Shown here: piece after piece, positions 1 to 13,313 of the stretch
Layout: each line of letters begins with the position of its first letter
Numbering within the stretch: position 1 is the stretch's first letter
Origin: Mycolicibacterium chitae
Lineage (GTDB): Bacteria; Actinomycetota; Actinomycetes; Mycobacteriales; Mycobacteriaceae
DNA length: 64,000 bases
Assembly (NCBI RefSeq): GCF_900637205.1
Contig: NZ_LR134355.1
Span: forward strand, 2,232,001 to 2,296,000
Direction of reading: 5' to 3'
Notes under the pieces: model-generated
Databases searched by the model: none
Seen by the model: only the letters and a program-made list of their open reading frames with translations
What the model was told of the DNA's origin: nothing
Made by a program: the position numbers and the translations under genes

Positions 1-793
1 CCGCAAGTACGCCCCCGACATCGACGGGGTGCTGGCGTGGGCCGACCAGGCGCGGGAGCGCCTGTCGCAACTCGATGTCTCCGAGGAGGCCCTGGCCGGG
101 CTGCAACAGCGGGTCGACGAGCGGGCCGCCCGTCTGGCCGACGTCGCCACCGCACTGACCCGCACCCGGACCAAGGCCGCCAAGCGACTGGCCAAGGCCG
201 TCACCGCCGAACTGGCCGGGCTGGCGATGGCGCAGGCGGAGTTCACCATCGACGTGGTGCCGATGCCCGCCGGGGCCGACGATTCGGCGCCGCTGACGCT
301 GGCCTCCGGTCAGACCGTGCACGCCGGCTCGGCCGGGGTGGACGCCGTCGAGTTCGGCTTCACCGCGCACCGCGGCAGCACCGTGCTGCCGCTGACCAAG
401 AGCGCCTCCGGCGGCGAACTCTCCCGGGTCATGCTGGCCCTGGAGGTGGTGCTGTCCGCCTCGGCCGAGGGCACCACGATGGTGTTCGACGAGGTCGACG
501 CCGGGGTCGGCGGCCGGGCGGCGGTGCAGATCGGTCGGCGACTGGCGCGGCTGGCTCGCACGCATCAGGTCATCGTCGTCACGCACCTGCCGCAGGTCGC
601 GGCCTACGCCGACACCCACCTGGTGGTCGATGCGCTCGCGCGGGACGGCTCCAGCCGGGTCCGGCGCCTCGACGACGACGAGCGGGTGGCCGAACTGGCG
701 CGGATGCTGGCCGGGCTGGGGGAGTCCGACACCGGTCGCGCCCACGCGCGTGAGCTGCTCGAGGCCGCCCAGCAGGACCGGGTGCCCGGGTGA
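1..793 (+). CDS. recN: DNA repair protein RecN, C-terminal part (5' end outside window)
   Basis: RecN is an SMC-like ATPase that acts at double-strand breaks during recombinational repair. Only the last about 264 residues are present; the reading frame is open from base 2, so the gene begins upstream of the window. Visible parts are the end of the coiled-coil arm (about the first 70 residues) and the C-terminal ATPase lobe: the ABC signature SGGELSR, the Walker B segment VFDEVDAG and the switch histidine in HLPQVAAYAD. It ends 121 bases before steA on the same strand, the order found in mycobacteria (recN/Rv1696 then Rv1697). The family assignment rests on these motifs and synteny and is secure. 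Confidence 0.95.
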   Translation, partial: RKYAPDIDGVLAWADQARERLSQLDVSEEALAGLQQRVDERAARLADVATALTRTRTKAAKRLAKAVTAELAGLAMAQAEFTIDVVPMPAGADDSAPLTLASGQTVHAGSAGVDAVEFGFTAHRGSTVLPLTKSASGGELSRVMLALEVVLSASAEGTTMVFDEVDAGVGGRAAVQIGRRLARLARTHQVIVVTHLPQVAAYADTHLVVDALARDGSSRVRRLDDDERVAELARMLAGLGESDTGRAHARELLEAAQQDRVPG

Positions 794-914
794 GCCCGGC
801 ATAGCAGCCCAAGCTCTCGATTCTGTTGCAGATGTGACGCAATGTGACTTCTGAGGCGGAAGTTACGGCGCGCCTCCCCGGCTCAGCCGCCATTGACCGA
901 CAGAATCGGCTGCC

Positions 915-2099
915 ATGAGGATGGCAGCGCTTCTCTCTCGTAACAGCAGTTCTCGACCCGGTGTGGTGGGCACGGCGCGGGTGGACCGCGACATCGACCG
1001 TCTGCTGCGCCGGGTGGAGCCCGGCGACATCGTGGTGCTCGACGTGCTGGACCTGGACCGGGTCACCGCCGACGCCCTGATCGAGGCCAACATCGCCGGG
1101 GTGGTCAATGCCTCGCCGTCGATCTCGGGCCGCTATCCCAACCTCGGGCCCGAAGTCCTGGTGACCAACGGCATCGCGCTCATCGACGAGACCGGCCCCG
1201 AGGTCTTCAAGAAGGTCAAGGACGGCGCCCGGATCCGCCTGCACAACGGCGGGGTGTACTCCGGGGACCGCCGCCTGATCCTGGGCGTCGAACGCACCGA
1301 CGAAGAGATCGTCGACAAGATGCACGAGGCCAAGAGCGGGTTGGTCAGCCATCTGGAGGCGTTCGCCGGCAACACCATCGAGTTCATCCGCAGCGAGAGC
1401 CCGCTGCTGATCGACGGCATCGGCATCCCCGACATCGACGTGGACCTGCGCCGGCGGCACGTGGTCGTGGTGGCCGAGGAGCCCAACGCCGCCGACGACC
1501 TCAAGGGCCTCAAGCCGTTCATCAAGGAGTATCAGCCCGTCCTCATCGGGGTGGGCAGCGGCGCCGATCTGCTGCGCAAGGCCGGCTACCGGCCCCAGTT
1601 GATCGTCGGCGACCCCGAGCAGATGAGCGCCGAGGTGCTCAAGAGCGGTGCGCAGGTGGTGCTGCCGGCCGACGCCGACGGCCACGCGCCCGGGCTCGAG
1701 CGCATCCAGGATCTCGGCGTGGGCGCGATGACGTTCCCGGCGGCCGGTTCGGCCGCCGACCTGGCCCTGCTGCTGGCCGACCACCACGGCGCCGCGCTGA
1801 TCGTCACCGCGGGTCACACCGCCAGCATCGAGGAGTTCTTCGACCGCACCCGGCAGCAGAGCAACCCGTCGACCTTCCTGACCCGGCTCAAGGTGGGGCA
1901 GAAGCTGGTGGACGCCAAGGCGGTGGCCACGCTGTACCGCAGCCGGATCTCCGGCGGTTCGGTGGCGCTGCTGGTGCTGGCCATGCTGATCGCGGTGATC
2001 GTGGCGCTGTGGGTGTCCCGCACCGACACCGTAGTGCTGGAGTGGGTCACGCAGTACTGGAACCAGTTCACGCTGTGGGTGCAGGGCTGGGTGACCTAG
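915..2099 (+). CDS. steA: SteA-like cell division / envelope protein (Rv1697 homologue)
   Basis: A 394-residue protein with a large cytosolic part related to the thiamin-pyrophosphokinase-like fold of the SteA family and one membrane segment near the C-terminus (the hydrophobic run VALLVLAMLIAVIVALWV), followed by a short tail rich in W. In Corynebacterium SteA pairs with SteB to support septal cell-wall hydrolysis; the SteB/MctB-like gene follows here after a single base, so the two are co-transcribed. ATG 915 is used; ATG 921 is an alternative. Function in mycobacteria is inferred from the corynebacterial pair; the family assignment itself is strong from length, membrane topology and gene order. 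Confidence 0.9.
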   Translation: MRMAALLSRNSSSRPGVVGTARVDRDIDRLLRRVEPGDIVVLDVLDLDRVTADALIEANIAGVVNASPSISGRYPNLGPEVLVTNGIALIDETGPEVFKKVKDGARIRLHNGGVYSGDRRLILGVERTDEEIVDKMHEAKSGLVSHLEAFAGNTIEFIRSESPLLIDGIGIPDIDVDLRRRHVVVVAEEPNAADDLKGLKPFIKEYQPVLIGVGSGADLLRKAGYRPQLIVGDPEQMSAEVLKSGAQVVLPADADGHAPGLERIQDLGVGAMTFPAAGSAADLALLLADHHGAALIVTAGHTASIEEFFDRTRQQSNPSTFLTRLKVGQKLVDAKAVATLYRSRISGGSVALLVLAMLIAVIVALWVSRTDTVVLEWVTQYWNQFTLWVQGWVT

Positions 2100-2100
2100 C

Positions 2101-5523
<3,423 letters not shown>

Positions 5524-5534
5524 GGGCCGGTTCG

Positions 5535-6482
5535 GTGACGACCTTCCAATCCGCGCTCGACGGTCAACTGCAGGGGTACCTGGACCACCTGACCATCGAG
5601 CGCGGCGTGGCGGCGAACACCCTGAGTTCCTACCGCCGCGACCTGCGGCGCTATCACCAGCATCTGGTGTCCCGCGGCATCGCGGACCTGGCCGCGGTCA
5701 CCGAGACCGACGTCAGCGATTTCCTGGTCGCCCTGCGCCGCGGCGATCCCGACAACGGGGTGCCGGCGCTGTCGGCGGTATCGGCCACACGGGCGTTGAT
5801 CGCCGTGCGGGGACTGCACCGATTCGCCACCGCGGAGGGCGTCACCGACGTGGATGTCGCGCGGGCCGTCAAACCCCCGACCCCGGCCCGGCGGCTACCC
5901 AAGGCGTTGACCCTCGACGAGGTGCTGGCCCTGCTCGAGGGCGCCGGCGGGGACAGTGAGTCCGACGGACCGCTGACGCTGCGCAACCGGGCCCTGCTGG
6001 AACTGCTCTACTCGACGGGCGCCCGGATCTCCGAGGCGGTGGGCCTGGATCTCGACGATGTGGACACCCAGGCGCGTGCGGTGCTGCTGCGCGGCAAGGG
6101 CGGCAAGCAGCGCCTGGTCCCGGTGGGCCGCCCGGCCGTCGCCGCGCTGGACGCCTACCTGGTGCGCGGGCGTCCGGACCTGGCCCGCCGCGGTCGCGGC
6201 ACCCCGGGGATCTTCCTGAACGCGCGCGGCGGTCGGCTGTCCCGGCAGAGCGCCTGGCAGGTGTTGCAGGACAGCGCGGAGCGGGCCGGCATCACCAGCG
6301 CGGTGTCCCCGCACACGCTGCGGCACTCGTTCGCCACCCACCTGCTCGACGGCGGCGCCGACGTGCGCGTCGTGCAGGAACTGCTGGGCCACGCCTCGGT
6401 CACCACGACGCAGATCTACACCATGGTCACCGTCCACGCGTTGCGCGAGGTGTGGGCCGGCGCGCATCCGCGCGCGCAGTAG
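5535..6482 (+). CDS. xerD: Site-specific tyrosine recombinase XerD
   Basis: A 315-residue tyrosine recombinase that resolves chromosome dimers at dif with XerC under FtsK control. The N-terminal SAM-like core-binding domain (about 1-100) is followed by the catalytic domain with R in [10 protein letters not shown], HxxR in [14 protein letters not shown], and the H...Y pair in [17 protein letters not shown] 5535, 11 bases after the Nudix stop, gives the usual XerD N-terminus ([18 protein letters not shown]). Much longer upstream extension in this frame overlaps the Nudix gene and is a shadow. Confidence 0.95.
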   Translation: MTTFQSALDGQLQGYLDHLTIERGVAANTLSSYRRDLRRYHQHLVSRGIADLAAVTETDVSDFLVALRRGDPDNGVPALSAVSATRALIAVRGLHRFATAEGVTDVDVARAVKPPTPARRLPKALTLDEVLALLEGAGGDSESDGPLTLRNRALLELLYSTGARISEAVGLDLDDVDTQARAVLLRGKGGKQRLVPVGRPAVAALDAYLVRGRPDLARRGRGTPGIFLNARGGRLSRQSAWQVLQDSAERAGITSAVSPHTLRHSFATHLLDGGADVRVVQELLGHASVTTTQIYTMVTVHALREVWAGAHPRAQ

Positions 6483-6488
6483 CAGTCC

Positions 6489-7241
6489 TCAGCCGAGGAA
6501 CTCGGACTCCAGCACCAGGTCCCGCAGCACGTTCTGGTACTCGGCGTGCGTCGAATGCTCCACCGTGCGCCACCGCCGACCCTGCTGCTCGCGCATGTGG
6601 GCGCGATAGGCCGGGGCGCCGGGAATCTTCACGTTGTCGGCCACGACGATCGAGCCGGGATGCAGCCAGCCGCGCTCGAGGATGCTCTGCAGGTCCGGCA
6701 GGTAGGCGTTCTTGTCGTGGTCGATGAAGAGCAGATCGAGCGCACCGGGCCCGAATCCCGGTGCGGCGTCCAGCGCGTCGAGAGTGGCGCCGCCGTCGCC
6801 GATGATGCCGACCACGCAGGTGACCCGGTCGGCGACGCCGGCGTGCTCCCAGATCCGCCGGGCCTGGCCGGCGTTGTCGGCCGACAGTTCGACCGAGTAC
6901 ACCCGCGCTCGCGGTGCGGCGCAGGCGATTCGCAGCGCGCCGTATCCGCAGTAGGTGCCCAACTCCAGCGCCAGGGTGGGGTCGGCCCGGCGCACCGCGG
7001 CGTCGAGCAGCGCGCCCTTCTCCTCGCCGATGTTGATCAGATACGCCTTGGTGTAGGCGAAGTCGTCGATGGTGGCCAGCACGTGCTCGGGGTCGTTGCG
7101 CCGCGCGTTGGCCACGACGTAGTCGGCGGCGGCGGCCTCGCGGCCGTCGCCGACCTGACCCGTCTTCGGGATGTTGCGCACGCCCATCGCCAGGCGCCAG
7201 AACGACCACCGCAGGAAGGGCAGTTGGCGTTGCCATCTCAT
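6489..7241 (-). CDS. Class I SAM-dependent O-methyltransferase (Rv1703c-like)
   Basis: A 250-residue O-methyltransferase of the catechol/caffeoyl-CoA type. Visible motifs: SAM-binding segment LELGTYCGYGALRIA (about residues 92-106), acidic strand VYSVELS (114-120) and metal/substrate region LLFIDHDKNAYL (170-181). Such enzymes methylate a catechol-like hydroxyl using a divalent metal. The ATG at 7241 (start MRWQRQLPFL) was chosen because the next open upstream stretch is low-complexity Pro/Arg sequence. It is convergent with xerD, stop codons 6 bases apart. The natural substrate is unknown. Confidence 0.85.
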   Translation of the reverse strand: MRWQRQLPFLRWSFWRLAMGVRNIPKTGQVGDGREAAAADYVVANARRNDPEHVLATIDDFAYTKAYLINIGEEKGALLDAAVRRADPTLALELGTYCGYGALRIACAAPRARVYSVELSADNAGQARRIWEHAGVADRVTCVVGIIGDGGATLDALDAAPGFGPGALDLLFIDHDKNAYLPDLQSILERGWLHPGSIVVADNVKIPGAPAYRAHMREQQGRRWRTVEHSTHAEYQNVLRDLVLESEFLG

Positions 7242-7676
7242 CGCGCACGACGATATCGGCCGCCGGTGCCGCCGGGAAGGGGGTCGACGTCGCAGCAACG
7301 TCGAGAAATGCGGCCGGGGAGGGCGGCACTGCGGAAGCCGGTAGCGTTGCCGGCACCGCCGTCGTTGACGCGGGCGCAAAATCGAGTGGTCGCACGGGAT
7401 TTGCCGCCGGGGACGCAGCGGGTCGGGCCCGTACGCGGCGGGACACCCAATCTGCGGCCGTCGCGGACGCTCGGAGGTATAAAACGCGTAGGTAGAGGCC
7501 CCGATGAGGAAGACCATGGCACCCGTCATCGTTGAATGTGCAAGCACCGCGAGAGCGGGCCGCAAATACGCCGACGTTCGCCCCGTCGCGGTTGTAGTGT
7601 TTGGCAGGCAAGGGGGGGCCGAGCGGCTGGGGGGTCGCTGGGGTGCGGTGCTGGGCCCTCTGTGAGGGGGCAGTCG
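7242..7676. other. Divergent intergenic region, no clear gene
   Basis: 435 bases between divergently transcribed O-methyltransferase and thiamine-diphosphate enzyme genes; promoters for both should lie here. A TATAAA-like element occurs near 7480. On the minus strand one frame encodes a short hydrophobic run after MTGAMVFLIG and another an Ala/Pro/Thr-rich stretch, so a small frameshifted secreted-protein remnant is possible, but composition alone could produce this. No confident gene. Confidence 0.4.
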
Positions 7677-9386
7677 ATGATGCCAGCAATTGTCCGCGTC
7701 GCCGACCACATCCTGGCTCACCTGGCGGCAGGTGGCGTCACCCATGTGTTCGGCGTGGACGGCGAGAACATCGAGGACCTGTTCGACGCCGCGCATTTCA
7801 GTCGCGACATCACCGCGGTCCTGGCCAAACACGAATTCGCCGCTGCGGCAATGGCCGACGGCTACTGCCGCGGCGGCGCCGGACTGGGCGTGGTGCTGGC
7901 GGCCTCCGGTGGCGCGGCGCTCAACGTCATTCCGGGGCTGGGGGAATCGCTGAGCAGCCGAACACCGGTGCTCGCGTTGATCGGACAGCCGCCCAGCACG
8001 CTCGACGGGCTCGGGGCGGCCGGGGACACCAGCGGATGCAACGGATCGTTGAACGCCGAAGCGTTGTTCGGGGCGGTCTCGGTGTTCTGTGAACGCGTCA
8101 CCACCGCCGACGACATCCGGTCAGCGCTGCCGCGGGCGATCATCGCCGCCTGCGCCGGGGGACCGGCAGTACTGTTGCTGCCCAAAGATATTCAGCAAGC
8201 CGAACTCGATCTTTGTCGTCCGCCCCGCGACCGCGTGCACACCTGCGCCCGTCGTCGTCAGATCGGGGATCCGCACCCGTTGACGCGGGCGCTGCGCGCC
8301 GCCCGCGGGACGGTGACCATCATCGCCGGGGAGCAGGTCGCGCGCGACGGCGCCCGGGCCGAACTGGAGAAGCTGTGCGCGCTGCTGGGTGCGCGTCTGG
8401 CCTGCGTGCCCGGCGCCAAGGACGTCACGGGTGCCCTCGGTATCACCGGGGCGATGGGGCACCCGGCGACCGTCGACGCGGTGCAGGACAGTGCGGTGTG
8501 CCTGCTGGTGGGCACCCGGCTGCCGTTGACCGCGCGCGCCGGTCTGGACACCGCGCTGCGCGGCACACGGACCTACTCGATCGGGTCGGCCCCGCCCTAT
8601 CTGCCGTGCACCCACGTGCACACCGACGATCTGCAGAGGTCGTTGGCCGAACTGAGCCGCAAGCTGACCGGACGCGGCCGCCCCCTCGGCCTGCGGACGC
8701 CGGAACCGGTACCGCCCACCGAGTTGGCGACACCGCGGGTCGAGGCCGCCGGGGTGCGCTACCGGCCGGCGATGAAAGCGCTGGACGCGGCCCTGCCCGC
8801 CGATGTCAACGTCGTGGTGGACGCCGGCAACACCGGCGCCGCGGCGTTGCACTACCTGCCCGCCCGGCGTGGCGGCCGGTTCTTGGTGGCGGTGGGCATG
8901 GGCGGGATGGGGTACAGCTTCGGCGCCGGGATCGGCGTGGCGATCGGACGTCGGCAACGCACCGTCGTCATCGCCGGCGACGGCTCGTTCTACATGCACG
9001 GCATGGAGTTGCACACCGCGATCGAGCATCAACTGCCGGTGACGTTCGTGTTGTTCAACAACAACGCGCATGCGATGTCGGCCACCCGCGAGCGGCTCTA
9101 CTACGGGGATCGCTACAGCTACAACAGGTTCCGCCCCAGTCACCTGGGTGCCGGACTGTCCGCGATGTTCCCCGAGTTGTGGTCGACCGACGTCACCGAC
9201 ATGGCCGCGCTGATTGCGGCCCTGGCCGAGGCGTTGGCGACCCCCGGGCCGTCGGTGATCAGCATCGAGTGCTCGGCCGACGAAATTCCGCCCTTCGCAC
9301 CGTTTCTCGACGCCGTCGCAGCCCCCGCCGAAGACCCGCGCGACGTGCCGGATGCCGACTACCTGGCGGTGCCCGCCAGCGCCTGA
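7677..9386 (+). CDS. Thiamine-diphosphate-dependent enzyme (acetolactate synthase-like family)
   Basis: A 569-residue enzyme with the three-domain layout of acetolactate synthase and related decarboxylases: N-terminal pyrimidine-binding domain with the catalytic glutamate E53 in AKHEFAAAAMADGY, a central Rossmann-like domain, and the C-terminal cofactor domain with the GDGSF...FNN signature (near residues 434-460) that binds Mg2+-ThDP. The substrate cannot be read from sequence; candidates are 2-oxoacid decarboxylation or carboligation. ATG 7677 has a GAGGGGG Shine-Dalgarno at 7664-7670. In M. tuberculosis this chromosomal slot holds unrelated genes (cycA, PPE22/23), so the gene is lineage-specific here. 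Confidence 0.85.
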   Translation: MMPAIVRVADHILAHLAAGGVTHVFGVDGENIEDLFDAAHFSRDITAVLAKHEFAAAAMADGYCRGGAGLGVVLAASGGAALNVIPGLGESLSSRTPVLALIGQPPSTLDGLGAAGDTSGCNGSLNAEALFGAVSVFCERVTTADDIRSALPRAIIAACAGGPAVLLLPKDIQQAELDLCRPPRDRVHTCARRRQIGDPHPLTRALRAARGTVTIIAGEQVARDGARAELEKLCALLGARLACVPGAKDVTGALGITGAMGHPATVDAVQDSAVCLLVGTRLPLTARAGLDTALRGTRTYSIGSAPPYLPCTHVHTDDLQRSLAELSRKLTGRGRPLGLRTPEPVPPTELATPRVEAAGVRYRPAMKALDAALPADVNVVVDAGNTGAAALHYLPARRGGRFLVAVGMGGMGYSFGAGIGVAIGRRQRTVVIAGDGSFYMHGMELHTAIEHQLPVTFVLFNNNAHAMSATRERLYYGDRYSYNRFRPSHLGAGLSAMFPELWSTDVTDMAALIAALAEALATPGPSVISIECSADEIPPFAPFLDAVAAPAEDPRDVPDADYLAVPASA

Positions 9387-9508
9387 GGCAGGCACCGGGA
9401 CGCGACCTCGCCGACGCGTTGCCCGCGGGTCTCCCTTCGCAGGCCGATCTGCACGTTAGACTTCCCTGCAATGTCCGCCACACGACCGATCGACCGGGGT
9501 GAGGACGC

Positions 9509-10372
9509 GTGACCGACGACGCAGACCGCGCCGGCGAACTCGGTCTCACGGGCCGACCCCCGCGAGCGATCCCGACGCCGCAGCCGGTGACCTCACACGG
9601 CCCGGCCAAGGTCATCGCAATGTGCAACCAGAAGGGCGGCGTCGGCAAGACCACCTCCACCATCAACCTGGGCGCCGCGCTCGCCGAGTGCGGCCGCCGC
9701 GTGCTGCTGGTCGACCTCGACCCGCAGGGCGCGCTGTCCGCCGGGTTGGGTGTGCCGCACTACGAGCTCGAGAACACGGTGCACAACCTGCTCATCGAGC
9801 CCCGGGTGTCGATCGAAGACGTGCTGATCAAGACCCGGGTCAGCGGCATGGACCTGGTGCCCAGCAACATCGACCTGTCGGCGGCGGAAATTCAGCTGGT
9901 CAACGAGGTCGGCCGGGAACAGTCCCTGGCCCGTGCCCTGCACCCGGTGCTGGACCGCTACGACTACGTGCTGGTCGACTGCCAGCCGTCGCTGGGCTTG
10001 CTGACCGTGAACGGGCTGGCCTGCGCCGACGGCGTGATCATCCCCACCGAGTGCGAATACTTCTCGCTGCGCGGGTTGGCGCTGCTGACCGACACCGTGG
10101 ACAAGGTCCGCGACCGGCTCAACCCGCGCCTGTCGATCAGCGGCATCCTGATCACCCGGTATGACAGCCGCACCGTCAACGCCCGCGAGGTGATGGCGCG
10201 CGTCGTGGAACGCTTCGGGGACCTGGTGTTCGACACCGTGATCACCCGGACCGTCCGGTTCCCGGAAACCAGCGTGGCCGGCGAACCGATCACCACCTGG
10301 GCGCCGAAGTCCTCCGGCGCCGAAGCGTACCGAGCGTTGGCCGCCGAGGTCATCCACCGGTTCGGCACGTGA
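9509..10372 (+). CDS. ParA/Soj-like ATPase upstream of scpAB (Rv1708 homologue)
   Basis: A 287-residue ParA-family ATPase with a deviant Walker A KGGVGKTTST (about residues 45-54), switch element LVDLDPQGALSAG, and the DCQPSLGLLTVNGL strand. ParA proteins move cargo on nucleoid DNA through ATP-driven dimerisation. This is not the oriC-linked ParA; it sits directly upstream of scpA with a 4-base GTGA overlap, an arrangement conserved in mycobacteria, which suggests a link to condensin loading. Start GTG 9509. The residue 1-40 leader is Pro/Arg-rich. Confidence 0.9.
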   Translation: MTDDADRAGELGLTGRPPRAIPTPQPVTSHGPAKVIAMCNQKGGVGKTTSTINLGAALAECGRRVLLVDLDPQGALSAGLGVPHYELENTVHNLLIEPRVSIEDVLIKTRVSGMDLVPSNIDLSAAEIQLVNEVGREQSLARALHPVLDRYDYVLVDCQPSLGLLTVNGLACADGVIIPTECEYFSLRGLALLTDTVDKVRDRLNPRLSISGILITRYDSRTVNAREVMARVVERFGDLVFDTVITRTVRFPETSVAGEPITTWAPKSSGAEAYRALAAEVIHRFGT

Positions 10373-11208
10373 CGACCACCCAGACATCCGACGGAGCCGA
10401 CCAGGCCGAGCAGCCCGCGACCGGATTTCAGGTCCGACTGGACAATTTCGAGGGCCCGTTCGACCTGCTGCTGCAGCTGATCTTCGCGCACCGGCTCGAC
10501 GTCACCGAGGTGGCGTTGCACCAGGTCACCGACGAGTTCATCGCCTACACCAAGGAGATCGGCTCCCAGCTGGGACTCGAGGAGACCACGACGTTCCTGG
10601 TGGTGGCCGCGACCTTGCTGGACCTGAAGGCCGCCCGGCTGTTGCCCGCCGGTCAGGTCGACGACGAGGACGACCTGGCGCTGCTCGAGGTCCGCGACCT
10701 GCTGTTCGCCCGGCTGCTGCAATATCGCGCGTTCAAGCACGTCGCGCTGATGTTCGCCGAGCTCGAGGCCGCGGCCCTGCGCAGCTACCCGCGGGCGGTG
10801 GCGCTCGAGGATCAGTTCGCCGAGCTGCTGCCCGAGGTGATGATCGGGGTCGACGCCCGGACGTTCGCCGAGATCGCCGCCAGTGCGCTGACCCCGCGGC
10901 CGGTCCCCACCGTCGGCACCGACCATCTGCACCACCCGAAGGTGTCGGTGCCCGAGCAAGCCCAGCATCTGCTGCGGATGCTCGAGGAGCGCGGAGCCGG
11001 GCAGTGGGCGTCGTTCACCGAGCTGGTCGCCGACTGCGAGATCCCGATCGAGATCGTCGGACGCTTCCTGGCGCTGCTCGAGCTGTACCGATCCCGGGCG
11101 GTAGCATTCGAGCAGTTAGAACCCCTTGGTGTGCTCCAGGTTGCGTGGACCGGAGACCGTCTCACGGACCAACAAATGCGCGATGAGCTGGTGGAAGATC
11201 AAGAATGA
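10369..11208 (+). CDS. scpA: Segregation and condensation protein A (kleisin)
   Basis: ScpA is the kleisin subunit of the SMC-ScpAB condensin. The 279-residue protein begins with the conserved N-terminal block FQVRLDNFEGPFDLLLQLI and an HTH-rich helical region, and ends with a winged-helix C-terminal domain (about 200-275) that binds the SMC head. It overlaps both neighbours by 4 bases (GTGA with the ParA-like gene, ATGA with scpB), consistent with one operon and stoichiometric synthesis. Confidence 0.95.
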   Translation: MTTTQTSDGADQAEQPATGFQVRLDNFEGPFDLLLQLIFAHRLDVTEVALHQVTDEFIAYTKEIGSQLGLEETTTFLVVAATLLDLKAARLLPAGQVDDEDDLALLEVRDLLFARLLQYRAFKHVALMFAELEAAALRSYPRAVALEDQFAELLPEVMIGVDARTFAEIAASALTPRPVPTVGTDHLHHPKVSVPEQAQHLLRMLEERGAGQWASFTELVADCEIPIEIVGRFLALLELYRSRAVAFEQLEPLGVLQVAWTGDRLTDQQMRDELVEDQE

Positions 11209-11879
11209 CTGAACCGGATGCCCTGGAACCAGAGGCGTCTGCCCCCGACCTGGACGACGACGAACTGACGCGGGTGCTCGAGGCGCTGCTGCTGGTGGTC
11301 GACACCCCGATCAGCGCCGAGGCGCTCGGCTCCGCGACCGGACAATCCGTCGAGCGGATCGAGACCCTGCTGCCGCAGCTGGCCCAGGGGTTCACCGACC
11401 GGGACAGCGGCATCGACCTGCGTGAGGCCGGCGGCGGCTGGCGGATGTACACCCGCGCGCGCTTCGCGCCCTACGTCGAACGCCTGCTGCTCGACGGGTC
11501 ACGGACCAAGCTCACCCGCGCGGCCCTCGAGACCCTCGCCGTGGTCGCCTACCGGCAGCCCGTGACCCGCGCGCGGGTCAGCGCCGTGCGCGGCGTCAAC
11601 GTCGACGCGGTGATGCGCACCCTGCTGGCCCGCGGGTTGATCACCGAGGCCGGCGCAGATCCCGACAGCGGCGCGGCCAGCTTCGCGACCACCGAACTGT
11701 TCCTGGAGCGGCTGGGTTTGACCTCGCTGGCCGACCTGCCCGACATCGCGCCGCTGCTGCCCGACGTCGATGTGATCGACGACCTTTCGGAAACCTTGGA
11801 CAGCGAACCGCGGTTCATGAAGCTCAACGCCGGTGGGGCGACGGAAGAACCACCCGCGCTCGACATGGATGAGGACTGA
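11205..11879 (+). CDS. scpB: Segregation and condensation protein B
   Basis: ScpB forms a dimer of winged-helix proteins that wraps ScpA in the SMC complex. The 224-residue product shows two winged-helix units: the first around LEALLLVVDTPISAEAL (about residues 28-90) and the second around LAVVAYRQPVTRARVSAVRG (105-170). An acidic tail (about 180-224) is longer than in Bacillus. It lies between scpA and rluB, the usual actinobacterial order. Confidence 0.95.
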   Translation: MTEPDALEPEASAPDLDDDELTRVLEALLLVVDTPISAEALGSATGQSVERIETLLPQLAQGFTDRDSGIDLREAGGGWRMYTRARFAPYVERLLLDGSRTKLTRAALETLAVVAYRQPVTRARVSAVRGVNVDAVMRTLLARGLITEAGADPDSGAASFATTELFLERLGLTSLADLPDIAPLLPDVDVIDDLSETLDSEPRFMKLNAGGATEEPPALDMDED

Positions 11880-11880
11880 G

Positions 11881-12630
11881 ATGTCGCAAGACTCCACCGA
11901 GGGCGTGCGACTGCAGAAAGTGTTGTCGCAGGCCGGAATTGCATCCCGACGGGTGGCCGAGCGGATGATCCGCGACGGCCGCGTCGAGGTTGACGGCCGC
12001 ATCGTCACCGAGTTGGGCACCCGGGTGGACCCCGACAACTCGGTGATCCGCGTGGACGGTGCGCGCGTGCTGGTCGACGACGATCTGGTGTATCTGGCGC
12101 TGAACAAGCCCGTCGGCATGCACTCGACGATGTCCGACGACCGGGGCCGGCCCTGCATCGGCGATCTGATCGAGCACCGAGTCCGCGGTAACAAGAAGCT
12201 CTTCCACGTCGGGCGCCTGGACGCCGAGACCGAGGGGCTGATCCTGCTCACCAACGACGGGGACTTGGCGCATCGGTTGATGCACCCGTCCTTCGAGGTG
12301 CCCAAGACGTATCTGGCGACGGTCACCGGGCAGGTCCCCAAGGGGCTGGGCAAGAAGCTGCGCGCCGGGGTCGAACTCGACGACGGCCCGGTCCAAGTGG
12401 ACCACTTCGCGATGGTCGACACCATCCCGGGCCGGTCCATGGTCAGCGTCACGCTGCACGAAGGGCGCAAGCACATCGTCCGGCGCCTGATGGCCGCCGT
12501 CGGCTACCCGGTGGAAGCGTTGGTGCGCACCGACATCGGCGCGGTGTCGCTGGGGGAGCAGCGGCCCGGCAGCATTCGCGCGCTGAACCGCAAGGAGATC
12601 AGCGAACTGTACAAGGCGGTGGGTCTGTGA
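11881..12630 (+). CDS. rluB: 23S rRNA pseudouridine synthase RluB family
   Basis: A 249-residue pseudouridine synthase of the RsuA/RluB/E/F family. The N-terminal S4 RNA-binding domain ([20 protein letters not shown], about 11-30) precedes the catalytic domain with the invariant aspartate in [17 protein letters not shown]. In E. coli RluB modifies U2605 of 23S rRNA; the position here is inferred. ATG 11881 is one base after the scpB stop. The scpA-scpB-rluB-cmk-der chain is a conserved operon. Confidence 0.93.
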   Translation: MSQDSTEGVRLQKVLSQAGIASRRVAERMIRDGRVEVDGRIVTELGTRVDPDNSVIRVDGARVLVDDDLVYLALNKPVGMHSTMSDDRGRPCIGDLIEHRVRGNKKLFHVGRLDAETEGLILLTNDGDLAHRLMHPSFEVPKTYLATVTGQVPKGLGKKLRAGVELDDGPVQVDHFAMVDTIPGRSMVSVTLHEGRKHIVRRLMAAVGYPVEALVRTDIGAVSLGEQRPGSIRALNRKEISELYKAVGL

Positions 12631-13313
12631 GCGCATCCCGCGGCGTGGTCGTCGCCATCGACGGACCTGCCGGAACTGGAAAATCCACCGTCTCAAGGGG
12701 TTTGGCCACCGAGCTGGGCGCGCGCTACCTGGACACCGGGGCGATGTATCGCCTGGTGACCCTGGCGGTCCTGCGGGCCGGCGCCGACCCCGCCGATCCG
12801 GCGGCCGTCGCCGCCGTCGACACCCCCATCACCGTCGGCGACGACCCGAACGACTCTCGCGCCTATCTCGCCGGCGAGGACGTCTCGGCCGAGATCCGCG
12901 GCGACGCGGTCACCCGCGCGGTGTCGGCGGTCTCGGCGGTCCCCGCGGTGCGCGAGCGCCTGGTCGCGATGCAACGCGCGCTGGCGCATCGACCCGGTGG
13001 TGTCGTGGTCGAGGGCCGTGACATCGGCACCGTGGTGCTGCCCGACGCCGACCTGAAGATCTTCCTGACGGCCTCGGCCGAGATCCGGGCCCGGCGCCGC
13101 AACGACCAGAACGTCACCGGCGGGCTCGGCGACGACTACGAGGGCGTGCTGGCCGATGTGCGCCGGCGCGACGATCTGGACTCCACCCGCGCGACCTCAC
13201 CCCTGCGCGCCGCCGAGGATGCCGTGGTGGTCGACACCGGCGAGATGACCCAGGCCGAAGTGATCGCCCATCTGCGTGGGCTGGCCGAGCGATGCAGTGA
13301 GGCGGTGCGATGA
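12627..13313 (+). CDS. cmk: Cytidylate kinase
   Basis: Cytidylate kinase phosphorylates CMP and dCMP with ATP. The 228-residue protein has the P-loop [16 protein letters not shown] near the N-terminus, the CMP-binding segment [10 protein letters not shown], the [14 protein letters not shown] block and the lid region [13 protein letters not shown]. Start GTG 12627 overlaps the rluB stop by 4 bases. Confidence 0.96.
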   Translation: MSASRGVVVAIDGPAGTGKSTVSRGLATELGARYLDTGAMYRLVTLAVLRAGADPADPAAVAAVDTPITVGDDPNDSRAYLAGEDVSAEIRGDAVTRAVSAVSAVPAVRERLVAMQRALAHRPGGVVVEGRDIGTVVLPDADLKIFLTASAEIRARRRNDQNVTGGLGDDYEGVLADVRRRDDLDSTRATSPLRAAEDAVVVDTGEMTQAEVIAHLRGLAERCSEAVR

